A DNA stretch of 6,807 bases from M269 sp964625615 (GCA_964625615.1 CAZVDU010000191.1:1-6807), one strand, 5' to 3'; positions 1-6,201 are shown, counted from the stretch's first letter. The notes: generated from the letters alone by a model not told the origin. Made by a program: numbers and translations.

Positions 1-122
1 GGTCTATCCCTGCTATTGTATTATCGCTTGGCATTTGCATGTTAGTCGGTGTTGGCTTTGGCGTTTTCCCGGCAATCAAAGCATCTAAGCTTAACCCTAT
101 AGATGCATTGCATAGTGATTAA
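1..122 (+). CDS. C-terminal end of a MacB/FtsX-family ABC transporter permease (partial)
   Basis: Only the last 39 complete codons are present, reading in frame from base 3 to a TAA at 120-122. The peptide is one hydrophobic segment (SIPAIVLSLGICMLVGVGFG) followed by VFPAIKASKLNPIDALHSD. This tail, a last transmembrane helix then G-(V/I)-(F/Y)-PA-x-KAS-x-L-x-P-I-x-AL, is the characteristic C-terminus of MacB/LolC/FtsX-type permeases. These proteins couple ATP hydrolysis to efflux or to work on periplasmic substrates. The substrate cannot be told from this fragment. The gene is convergent with hugZ, with 77 bp between the two stops, so it is probably a separate transcription unit. I see no convincing hairpin-plus-T-run terminator in that 77 bp. 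Confidence 0.85.
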   Translation, partial: SIPAIVLSLGICMLVGVGFGVFPAIKASKLNPIDALHSD

Positions 123-199
123 TAGTTAACCTGAGTTTGGGATAAGAAACACCTCAAAATAAGCCATTTATAACACTATGGAAGATCCGTCCTAAGCGA

Positions 200-985
200 T
201 TAATTTGCGATTATGGGTGACCGCTTTTCTCTTGCTTTATGTGTTAAGTCCACCATCGCCTTTCTTGCTGAGTAATGCTCGGTAATAGGCTTCATAAAAG
301 CAATAAAGTCTATACTTTTAGTGTCTGAACCTACTTTTGTGTAATGGAACCCTTCAGGAAATGCCGTTAGCATGGCTGCTTCTTGCTCAGACAATTTTTC
401 ACCGTTAGCATCAGCGATAATCTCTACCAAGGCATCCAGATGATCTTCATGCATGTGGTCAATCATCCCTGTTTCCATTGATGATAGTTCAGCATAATCA
501 CCGCCCCACTCTTCTTTAGAAAACCAGTAAATTTCGCCAAAACCACCAATATAGCGAACACGTGTTGTTTGTAATGTATAAAAACGAAAATCGTGAGTAT
601 CTTTATAGTTAGTCGCTTGCGGGAACAACCTAAAATAGCGCGCTTGATTATCTTTAGTCACATCATCCCAACTGGCTTCTGCTAGAACAGTCACTCGCGC
701 ACTAGCCTGACTGTCTGCTTGTGCCGCATCGTAAGCACATAAACTGATTTTGTTATCAGACTTCATGTTACGTGAGTGTTGTGCAATATCAGAGGCATAA
801 ATAATGATGTTGCCGTTATCTGTCATCATAAAGGGAATAATCGAACCAAATGGATATCCTTTCACCGATAAACTCTGTGTTGATAAAACACCTGTATGTT
901 GCCTTTTCATCAAGATTCTCGCTTGATGAATATGACTCCGTTTTTTTGCTGTGTTTGTCAGTAGTTCTGTTTCTTGTTTAGGCAT
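200..985 (-). CDS. hugZ: HugZ/HutZ-family haem-degrading protein (split-barrel PNPOx fold plus DUF2470 domain)
   Basis: Predicted cytoplasmic, 261 aa. Residues ~20-160 carry the marks of the FMN-binding split-barrel (PNPOx-like) fold: GYPFGSIIPF at 43-52, HSRNMKSDNKISL at 70-82, ARVTVLAEA at 96-104 and RVRYIGGFGEIYWF at 142-155. Residues ~165-245 match the DUF2470 module, with HMHEDHLDALVEI at 177-189. This two-part layout, about 250-260 aa, is that of HugZ, which binds haem rather than flavin and opens the ring to free iron; V. cholerae HutZ is shorter. H. pylori HugZ ligates haem through a C-terminal His; H249 or H237 could be the counterpart (inference). I chose ATG 985 over the in-frame ATG at 1000 because GGAAG lies 4 nt upstream of it and the later start gives an 8-nt ATGCCTAA overlap with hmuV. 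ATG 1000 has no Shine-Dalgarno. Its place last in a haem-import cluster supports the role. A flavin enzyme is the alternative. Confidence 0.85.
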   Translation of the reverse strand: MPKQETELLTNTAKKRSHIHQARILMKRQHTGVLSTQSLSVKGYPFGSIIPFMMTDNGNIIIYASDIAQHSRNMKSDNKISLCAYDAAQADSQASARVTVLAEASWDDVTKDNQARYFRLFPQATNYKDTHDFRFYTLQTTRVRYIGGFGEIYWFSKEEWGGDYAELSSMETGMIDHMHEDHLDALVEIIADANGEKLSEQEAAMLTAFPEGFHYTKVGSDTKSIDFIAFMKPITEHYSARKAMVDLTHKAREKRSPIIAN

Positions 986-1772
986 TGTTCTTCCATTCAT
1001 GATTCAAAATATAAGTTGTGTTGTTTGTTATGGGGTGTTTCTGCATATAACCATTTGTCTCAAAACACTCGTTAAGATAGCTTTCTGAAAAGCACGTATG
1101 GCGATTTCCGGTCACTAGCAACTTTCCATTTTTGATAAGGGCAATTTGGTCGCTGTATTGATTCGCTTTATTAATGTCATGCTCAACAATCAGCACTGTT
1201 CCTCCATTTTCTTTATATTGATGAAGTAATAAGTAAAGGTTTTGGGACTGCTTGATATCTAACGCAGATGTGGGTTCATCTAAGAGCATAATTGTGCCAT
1301 CCAACCCCCTGTAGCTGGCTAATTGAAGCCATGCTCTAGCAAACGCTAGCAATTGGAATTCACCACCCGACAATTGCATAATTGACGTATCCAGAAAACG
1401 AGTAATACCGACAATATTGGCGACCTCTTCGACCCAATCACAGGCTTGCGTCAGAGACTCTTTATGATGCTCTCTGGCTAGCAATAAATAATCATAAACT
1501 TTGATGTCGAAAATAGGTCGGTCGCTTTGTGCAACATAAGCTCGCTGAAAACTGAGTTGCTTTAAGGTCCAACGAGATAATGGCTTTCCTTTAAACATCA
1601 CCTCACCATGATCAACGTTATGCTCACCAAGCATCACTTTCATTACTGTCGACTTCCCTGCACCATTGGCGCCGATAAGTGCTGTGATTTGATTCGGAAC
1701 AACGTCCATAACGATGTTAGACAACAATACTTTCGAACCACACTTTAATGCCACATGATTTAAATAAAACAT
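978..1772 (-). CDS. hmuV: Haem ABC transporter ATP-binding protein HmuV
   Basis: ATPase subunit, 264 aa, expected to dimerise on the cytoplasmic face of the HmuU permease and power haem import. All nucleotide-binding motifs are intact: Walker A GANGAGKST (34-42), Q-loop Q82, signature LSGGE (134-138), Walker B IMLLDE (161-166) followed by the D-loop SALD, and the switch His in VEHD (H198). Length and layout fit the HmuV/FecE/BtuD import ATPases. An upstream in-frame TTG at 1778 would add two residues, but AGGAGG lies only 3 nt from it and 9 nt from the ATG at 1772, so the ATG is preferred. That Shine-Dalgarno is made of the last two Arg codons of hmuU, which ties the two genes translationally. 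Substrate comes from context; the ATPase alone cannot separate haem from siderophore or B12. Confidence 0.93.
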   Translation of the reverse strand: MFYLNHVALKCGSKVLLSNIVMDVVPNQITALIGANGAGKSTVMKVMLGEHNVDHGEVMFKGKPLSRWTLKQLSFQRAYVAQSDRPIFDIKVYDYLLLAREHHKESLTQACDWVEEVANIVGITRFLDTSIMQLSGGEFQLLAFARAWLQLASYRGLDGTIMLLDEPTSALDIKQSQNLYLLLHQYKENGGTVLIVEHDINKANQYSDQIALIKNGKLLVTGNRHTCFSESYLNECFETNGYMQKHPITNNTTYILNHEWKNNA

Positions 1773-1778
1773 AGCCAA

Positions 1779-2840
1779 TTACCTCCTTCCCTTAACGATA
1801 AGATACAAGAAGAAAGGAATTCCTAATGCAGAAGTAATAAGGCCAATAGGTAATTCAGCAGGAATAATAATGGTCCGTGAAATTGTGTCAGCTACACACA
1901 CTAAACAACCTCCCATTAAGGTGCTTAGTGGGAGCATAAAGTTTAAATTAGTGCCGATAAGCATTCTAGCCAGGTGAGGAACTACAAGCCCTACAAAACC
2001 GACAATACCCGTAAAACTTACGCAAAATGCAGTCACTAAAGCAATGATAGCTAAAGAACAGATTCTCACTTTTGAGGTGTTAACACCTTGATAAACTGCT
2101 TGCTTTTCGCTGAAACTCATCAGCGCTAATTCACCTCTAATTCGATAGAAATAAATCATTGCACAACTCACACAGGCGAAAGTCGCTATCGCAACTTTCC
2201 AACTCAAGCCAGAGTAACTTCCCATACTCCAAAAAGTAATAAGGCGCAGTGTCGAATCATCAACAAGATAAGTCACAATACCTAACAAAGTCATCGCTGT
2301 TGCGTTAATCGCCACACCAGACAATATAAGCAACAAAGTATCAACAGTACGATTACCATAATTAAGAATAAATAAAGTGCTAACAGCAACACCTGCACCA
2401 AAGAAGGCCATCATGGGAATAAAGGCCACCATAAGAGAGGCAGGAATACTTACTGCTGACAACATGAGAAAACCCAGCGCCGCAAACAAGGCCGCACCAG
2501 AAGAGATCCCTAACAAACCGGGTTCTGCCAAAGGGTTCCTAAACAGCGATTGAAGCACTACACCACAAAGCGCTAACCCCGCACCTGTTGCAAATGTCAT
2601 TAAGAGTCTAGGCAAGCGAATGTCGACTAACACTCGACGATGGAAATCAGAGCTTGTTTCGCTTTGAGTATTAAAAATCAAGGCGATTATATCAATATCC
2701 ATTGCCCCAGCCCCGGCAGCCCAAATACCGAGAACAGGAATAAGGGACAATAATGTGCATATCCATCGACGAGGTAAACTGTCGTTATAGCGTTTAAGTA
2801 CAACTAAGCGAGTTGGCTCTGATAATGTTACCGTACTCAT
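1779..2840 (-). CDS. hmuU: Haem ABC transporter permease HmuU (FecCD family)
   Basis: Inner-membrane channel subunit, 353 aa, usual length for the FecCD/BtuC family. It has about ten hydrophobic segments, starting at ~27-46. Family landmarks are present: RLPRLL (75-80), the G-x-x-LQSLFRNPLAEPGLLGISSGAA block (93-117), SGVAINA (174-180), VGFVGLVVPHLAR (280-292), and the C-terminal PAELPIG...GIPFFLYLI (327-348). The HmuV-coupling loop normally lies near the ~240-257 segment (SFSEKQAVYQGVN). The ATG directly abuts the hmuT stop (TAA-ATG, zero gap). The nearest Shine-Dalgarno, GGAAGGA inside the end of hmuT, is about 12 nt away, rather far, which suggests reinitiation after hmuT. The N-terminus before the first helix is ~26 residues and polar. 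Haem specificity is inferred from the receptor and HugZ neighbours. Confidence 0.92.
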   Translation of the reverse strand: MSTVTLSEPTRLVVLKRYNDSLPRRWICTLLSLIPVLGIWAAGAGAMDIDIIALIFNTQSETSSDFHRRVLVDIRLPRLLMTFATGAGLALCGVVLQSLFRNPLAEPGLLGISSGAALFAALGFLMLSAVSIPASLMVAFIPMMAFFGAGVAVSTLFILNYGNRTVDTLLLILSGVAINATAMTLLGIVTYLVDDSTLRLITFWSMGSYSGLSWKVAIATFACVSCAMIYFYRIRGELALMSFSEKQAVYQGVNTSKVRICSLAIIALVTAFCVSFTGIVGFVGLVVPHLARMLIGTNLNFMLPLSTLMGGCLVCVADTISRTIIIPAELPIGLITSALGIPFFLYLIVKGRR

Positions 2841-3707
2841 TTAAGATTCAGTTCCTTCCAAGATAGCCAGCGTCTCAGCTAATGCATCAGGTAATCTAGG
2901 TGTAAGCCCCAAGAAAGATAAACTATCAACAAAAAACAACTGACAGCCGTGTACACTAGCCCAAAACTTAAGCTCGTTAGTTTGGCAAATGGCTTCCTTA
3001 GTTCGACCATTCACCTGATGCTGTGGCATCAAGATAACTCCAGGATCAGCCGACAACAAAGATTCTATTGATATGGGTTTAAACCCTTCTAAGCTGGCGT
3101 AGGGGTTTTTAATGTTTAGTAATTCCATGATCAACTGCGGCATGGTGTTGTCGCCGGCAGCCATTAACCCTCGGTCACCAGCTGACATCAAAAACACCAC
3201 TTTTTCATTTTCCGAATGACGAACCGAGGTCAGCGATACCACTTGTTGCTCAATTCTGTTGTTTAAAGCTTTCGCTTCAGCTTCTTTATCAACAATAGTA
3301 CCCACTGCCGATATTAAGCCCTGTATCCCTTTTACCGTTTTGGGTTGTTCGAGTATGGTCATATCAACACCTGCGCTTTCAATTTGCGTCAACACAGATT
3401 GAGGGCCGGCTCCCGACGCAGCAATAACATGCGACGGGTTCATTGATAGAACGCCTTCGGTACTCAGTTGCCTGTAGTAACCAACTTTAGGTAGCGTTAA
3501 AGCACCCGATGGATACAAGCTACTGGTATCTGCTGCAACCAGTTGATCTTGCGCGCCAAGTGCATAGACAATTTCTGTAATACTGCCGCCAACAGTTATG
3601 ATACGAACTTTTGGTGATTGGTGTTGTTCAGCATAAAGTGGTACATGACATAGCACAAAAGCTAGCCCCAACCACTTGAAAGTCATTCGTTTAAGAAAAG
3701 TATTCAT
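2841..3707 (-). CDS. hmuT: Periplasmic haem-binding protein HmuT
   Basis: Cluster A-II/BtuF-fold solute-binding protein, 288 aa, expected to carry haem from the outer-membrane receptor to HmuUV. Residues 1-26 form a Sec signal peptide: basic start (KR), hydrophobic core, likely cut after LYA. No lipobox is seen, so it should be soluble. The mature start RIITVGGSITEIVYALGA (35-52), then DTSSLYP (60-66), VGYYRQLSTEGVLSMNPSHVIA (75-96), LMAAGDNTMPQLIMELL (181-197) and LTPRLPDAL (268-276) follow the HmuT/ShuT/PhuT pattern. Tyr65 in the SLYP motif is my candidate axial haem ligand by analogy with the Tyr ligand known in that family. C241 and C255 could form a disulphide. The ATG at 3707 is preferred over the in-frame TTG at 3734: AAGAGGT precedes it with 4 nt spacing, and the signal peptide then has normal proportions. 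Its start overlaps the end of a 36-codon ORF. Confidence 0.92.
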   Translation of the reverse strand: MNTFLKRMTFKWLGLAFVLCHVPLYAEQHQSPKVRIITVGGSITEIVYALGAQDQLVAADTSSLYPSGALTLPKVGYYRQLSTEGVLSMNPSHVIAASGAGPQSVLTQIESAGVDMTILEQPKTVKGIQGLISAVGTIVDKEAEAKALNNRIEQQVVSLTSVRHSENEKVVFLMSAGDRGLMAAGDNTMPQLIMELLNIKNPYASLEGFKPISIESLLSADPGVILMPQHQVNGRTKEAICQTNELKFWASVHGCQLFFVDSLSFLGLTPRLPDALAETLAILEGTES

Positions 3708-3801
3708 AAGTACCTCTTGATACAATACAGACAATAACGATTGCTATAAAAATATAAGCTAACCCTTCGTGGAAAGCGGTGGGCCAAAGATAGCTAGACA
3801 T
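3691..3801 (-). CDS. Unrecognised 36-aa probable single-span membrane peptide overlapping hmuT
   Basis: ATG at 3801 to TAA at 3691-3693. The peptide starts MSSYLWPTAFHEG, runs through a hydrophobic stretch at ~14-28 (LAYIFIAIVIVCIVS) with a single Cys, and ends RGTYEYFS. The profile is a short N-terminal segment, one membrane span, then a positive Arg29 and a short aromatic tail. Its last 17 nt overlap hmuT in another frame, and its ATG overlaps the stop of a 12-codon ORF (ATGTCTAG). It has no Shine-Dalgarno of its own, so translation would depend on coupling from that upstream ORF. I do not recognise a family; HemP does not fit. The hydrophobic run comes from T-rich DNA, which can mimic a membrane span by chance, so it may be non-coding. 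If real, a role beside HmuTUV or the receptor is a guess from position only. Confidence 0.45.
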   Translation of the reverse strand: MSSYLWPTAFHEGLAYIFIAIVIVCIVSRGTYEYFS

Positions 3802-3832
3802 AATATTTACTGGTAGATTTATACTGTTTCAT
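3794..3832 (-). CDS. Possible 12-aa leader peptide upstream of the hmuT block
   Basis: ATG at 3832, stop TAG at 3794-3796, encoding MKQYKSTSKYYV (three Lys, three Tyr). It is listed because its translation start is good: AAAGGTGA sits about 4 nt upstream of the ATG, better than the site of the following ORF. Its stop overlaps the next ATG by 8 nt (ATGTCTAG), the same geometry as the hmuV-hugZ junction (ATGCCTAA). It could be a leader that delivers ribosomes to the 36-codon ORF and hmuT, or chance. Alternatively a frameshift separates one original small gene into these two ORFs. No function can be read from the peptide itself. Confidence 0.3.
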   Translation of the reverse strand: MKQYKSTSKYYV

Positions 3833-3898
3833 CTAATCACCTTTAACCCTGTATGCGAGTATGGTCCTGATAGTCCACATGCCTCGACTGTATTTGTG

Positions 3899-5968
3899 TT
3901 AACGCAGACCAAAACGTTTAGATAATGTGATTCTGAAACTTCTACCCGGTTGTTCAATGACAGTTGGGTGCACAGAGAATGACCGATCAAAAAAATTGTC
4001 GATACCTGCTGTTAAAGAAAATCCGTCAAATTGCTCCGGTGTCCATGACGCATAGATATCAACAGTTTGATAACTATCAGTCTCGATACTACCTTCGGGC
4101 ACATCACGTTGTGATGAAGCAATTGTTGCTCGACCTCCAACCGATAGATCCAAGCCGGAAAAGTACTTATTCACAGCCAAGGTCGCACTATCTTGAGGTA
4201 TTGATCCCAAGCCAACATTAGTCTCTCTTTCTTCACCATCAATGGTAAAACCGGACAGCGATAGAGAGAGAGTTTCGGTGGTGAAATGAAACTCAGCCTC
4301 ATACCCAGAAATCTTAGCATCGACATTCGTGCTCTGTGTTGTCCCAAAGAACACAAGCGGTCCAGCTGGGGGAGTAAACTGAGGTGGAATAGCAGGATCA
4401 ATAAAGGTGACGACCTGATTAACAAAGCCATCAATTTCACTAGAGAAAAATGTCACGGCAGATTCAAAATTAGCGCCTGTATCTTCGTTGGTAAAACTGA
4501 CGCGTGCACCAATCTCTGATGTGTCAGCTTTCTCTGGCGCCAAATCAGGCGTAGGCACAAACTGATTAATAACGAAGGTGTCAGGCCCTGCTCCGCCGGG
4601 TACAGTAAAGTGCGTACCGTCGTTAAACAATTCGGTTAACCCAGGTGCCCTAAAGGCTTCTGAAACGCTTCCCCAAATGCTTAACCAATCATAAGCTTTA
4701 TAATTGATCGCTAAGCGAGAATTAAAATCATCTTCATCACGGTCGACTTGGTTGGAATCTTGTTCAAAATCATCGAAACGTATACCGGGTATAACAGTTA
4801 ACCTATCGAGAATATTAAATTCTGCCTGCACATAAGCAGCTTTAAATGTCCGTGTCGCATCAGGGAATTGAAATCGGTTTAATCCATCGCGCGTACCTGA
4901 TTGTTCATCTTCGAACCATTCAAAACCATAAGTTAATGCAATTGATGTCTTGTCTGTGTAAAAACGTGTCGTGTTATTAATATCAACACCTTTACTGGAG
5001 AAGTCAGATATATCCAACCTATCATCAACAAAACGCTCCTCGCGAATATCGATGTCGGTATTAAACACCGTTGCCCTTAAATCCCAAATAGCATTCTGTG
5101 GATTATTGAAGCTGTAATTAATACGCACATTCCTTTCTTGTGTTTCTCTATCAACGACAGTATTCGTCGAAGAAACATTATCAGCAGCCGTTGGGTTCTC
5201 CCCCTCGTTGTCATAGGTATCAGCGATGATTTCCACCCTATGATGAGCCGCTATATCTATACCAACATTTATTAATCCGTTAACTAACCTGTCTTGAGTA
5301 TCTATAATGTCATTACCACTGCCACCTTCGAGATCTTCTCCTACGTCTCGATAAACCAAATTGGCAAAAGCGTCTACCTTACCTTGCTGTCCATATAGCC
5401 CAGCTGATGTTAAAAACTCGTCACCATTTGATTGATAGCCCAATTTGACTCGCGCACCAAGAGATTCTCCGTCTTTCAGTAAATCTTTAGCACTAACGGT
5501 GTTAACAGAAATAACCCCTCCCAAAGCGCCACTGCCGTACAATGCACCTGCGCTGCCGCGCAATATCTCAATACGTTGCACAAGATCTGGATCAACAAAG
5601 AATCTACCTCTATGGGCAAGATCAAAATTCTGTCGCGCACCGTCTAATCGAATGACAATTTGGCTATCAAGAAAGCCTCGAATATTTGGCTCTTCTGATA
5701 TTCGACGGCTGCCTCCCTGAATGGCGACACCCGGTATCCCCTCTAAAACATCCGCGTAGGACAAAGGCTGAAACCGTTGAACCTCATCTCGTTCAATCAC
5801 ACTGACAGCGCTCGGCGTATCAAATACAGGCCTCTCTAATCGTGTTGCTGTTACAGTAATTCGTTCAAAGCTTTGATCTTCTGAATCGACTTCATCTTTC
5901 TCATTCGCTTGAGCTCCAGCCAAAAGGTTGGCAGCGACAAAGAGTCCAAGGTAATGCTTGCTGTACAT
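3899..5968 (-). CDS. TonB-dependent haem/haemoglobin outer-membrane receptor
   Basis: 22-strand outer-membrane gated receptor, 689 aa, typical length for haem receptors (HutA/HmuR/HemR type). Residues 1-21 are a signal peptide (cut after AQA). A TonB-box-like segment ERITVTATR lies at 35-43. The plug spans ~45-160, with IPGVAIQGG (78-86), NIRGF (95-99), RLDGARQNFDLAHRGRFFVDP (107-127) and RIEILRGSAGALYGSGALGGVISV (132-155). The haem-receptor FRAP box is intact (F439-P442) in EAFRAPGLTELF, followed by H453 in NDGTHF, the position of the conserved His in HemR; plug H119 may be the second His. The usual NPNL motif is degenerate, TPDL at 473-476. The barrel ends SFRITLSKRF plus a GLR extension, so the final residue is Arg rather than the usual aromatic. 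GGAAAG about 7 nt before the ATG serves as ribosome binding site. A Fur box lies ~104 bp upstream. Confidence 0.92.
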   Translation of the reverse strand: MYSKHYLGLFVAANLLAGAQANEKDEVDSEDQSFERITVTATRLERPVFDTPSAVSVIERDEVQRFQPLSYADVLEGIPGVAIQGGSRRISEEPNIRGFLDSQIVIRLDGARQNFDLAHRGRFFVDPDLVQRIEILRGSAGALYGSGALGGVISVNTVSAKDLLKDGESLGARVKLGYQSNGDEFLTSAGLYGQQGKVDAFANLVYRDVGEDLEGGSGNDIIDTQDRLVNGLINVGIDIAAHHRVEIIADTYDNEGENPTAADNVSSTNTVVDRETQERNVRINYSFNNPQNAIWDLRATVFNTDIDIREERFVDDRLDISDFSSKGVDINNTTRFYTDKTSIALTYGFEWFEDEQSGTRDGLNRFQFPDATRTFKAAYVQAEFNILDRLTVIPGIRFDDFEQDSNQVDRDEDDFNSRLAINYKAYDWLSIWGSVSEAFRAPGLTELFNDGTHFTVPGGAGPDTFVINQFVPTPDLAPEKADTSEIGARVSFTNEDTGANFESAVTFFSSEIDGFVNQVVTFIDPAIPPQFTPPAGPLVFFGTTQSTNVDAKISGYEAEFHFTTETLSLSLSGFTIDGEERETNVGLGSIPQDSATLAVNKYFSGLDLSVGGRATIASSQRDVPEGSIETDSYQTVDIYASWTPEQFDGFSLTAGIDNFFDRSFSVHPTVIEQPGRSFRITLSKRFGLR

Positions 5969-6044
5969 GATTAACTTTCCAAATTGAATCTATGTGCACT
6001 AGTAAGGTTGTTTCTGTAAATATGACAACTTCTGTGTGCTAGTT

Positions 6045-6071
6045 ATTATGAAGCCAACACATTAATGCAAA
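6045..6071 (-). promoter_or_regulatory. Candidate sigma-70 promoter for the haem receptor
   Basis: On the minus strand CATAAT (6045-6050) matches TATAAT at 5 of 6, and TTTGCA (6066-6071) matches TTGACA at 4 of 6. The spacing is 15 bp, shorter than the optimal 17. The -35 region touches the Fur box edge and falls inside the 37-bp palindrome, so Fur binding would block RNA polymerase. Transcription would start ~70 nt before the receptor ATG. Other -10/-35 pairs in this AT-rich stretch are possible. Confidence 0.35.
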
Positions 6072-6097
6072 TGATAACAATTATCAATAGCATTAAT
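6061..6097. repeat. 37-bp imperfect palindrome enclosing the Fur box
   Basis: ATTAATGC at 6061-6068 is the exact inverted complement of GCATTAAT at 6090-6097. Both arms are centred on 6079, the same centre as the Fur box. Across the full 18-bp arms, 15 of 18 positions pair; mismatches fall at 6069/6089, 6071/6087 and 6078/6080. It could accommodate more than one Fur dimer or a second symmetric regulator; AT-rich composition makes part of the symmetry cheap. Confidence 0.7.
6072..6086. promoter_or_regulatory. Fur box (iron-responsive operator) upstream of the haem receptor
   Basis: TGATAACAATTATCA matches the 7-1-7 Fur consensus TGATAAT-N-ATTATCA at 13 of 14 arm positions (C for T at 6078). 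It lies in the 233-bp divergent gap between the receptor (minus) and the RNA methyltransferase (plus), 104 bp from the receptor ATG. Under iron-replete conditions Fur-Fe(II) would be expected to bind and repress receptor transcription. The 15-mer is centred at 6079 in a longer dyad described separately. No comparable box is seen before hmuT. Confidence 0.85.
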
Positions 6098-6201
6098 ATT
6101 TAATAATTGATGATAGAAACGCCCTTCTTTATAGAATCCCCCCCTTTTCCTTTGATAATATGGCAACCTATTTTACTCACAGATAAGTAACCGATTATTC
6201 A

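Noticed and set aside
196..213. Two copies of GCGATTA around the hugZ stop codon.
   Set aside because: A 7-bp direct repeat in AT-rich sequence is expected by chance and has no target-site or mobile-element context.
986..1000. ATG at 1000 as the hugZ start.
   Set aside because: No Shine-Dalgarno precedes it; the ATG at 985 has GGAAG upstream and a compact overlap with hmuV.
978..3707. Reading the ABC system as a vitamin B12 (BtuFCD) or siderophore importer.
   Set aside because: The subunits are of the same broad family, but the adjacent FRAP-type haem receptor, HugZ and HmuT-like SLYP motif favour haem. No cobalamin riboswitch-like element was noticed, only a Fur box.
3708..3734. TTG at 3734 as the hmuT start, adding nine residues.
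   Set aside because: It lacks a suitable Shine-Dalgarno and lengthens the region before the signal peptide; ATG 3707 has AAGAGGT at proper spacing.
3856..3886. Imperfect dyad between receptor stop and hmuT block (CGAG...CTCG with inner ATGG...CCA) as an intrinsic terminator.
   Set aside because: The stem is short and interrupted, and no T-run follows on the minus strand. Read-through into hmuT seems more likely, though partial attenuation is possible.
3833..3898. A separate promoter or Fur box directly before the hmuT block.
   Set aside because: Only a weak TGGACT/ATACAG pair is found, and nothing resembles the Fur consensus; not strong enough to annotate.
3964..5720. Plus-strand and alternative-frame ORFs of 77-91 codons inside the receptor gene.
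   Set aside because: They overlap a well-supported 689-aa receptor, show no family motifs and look like shadows of its coding frame.
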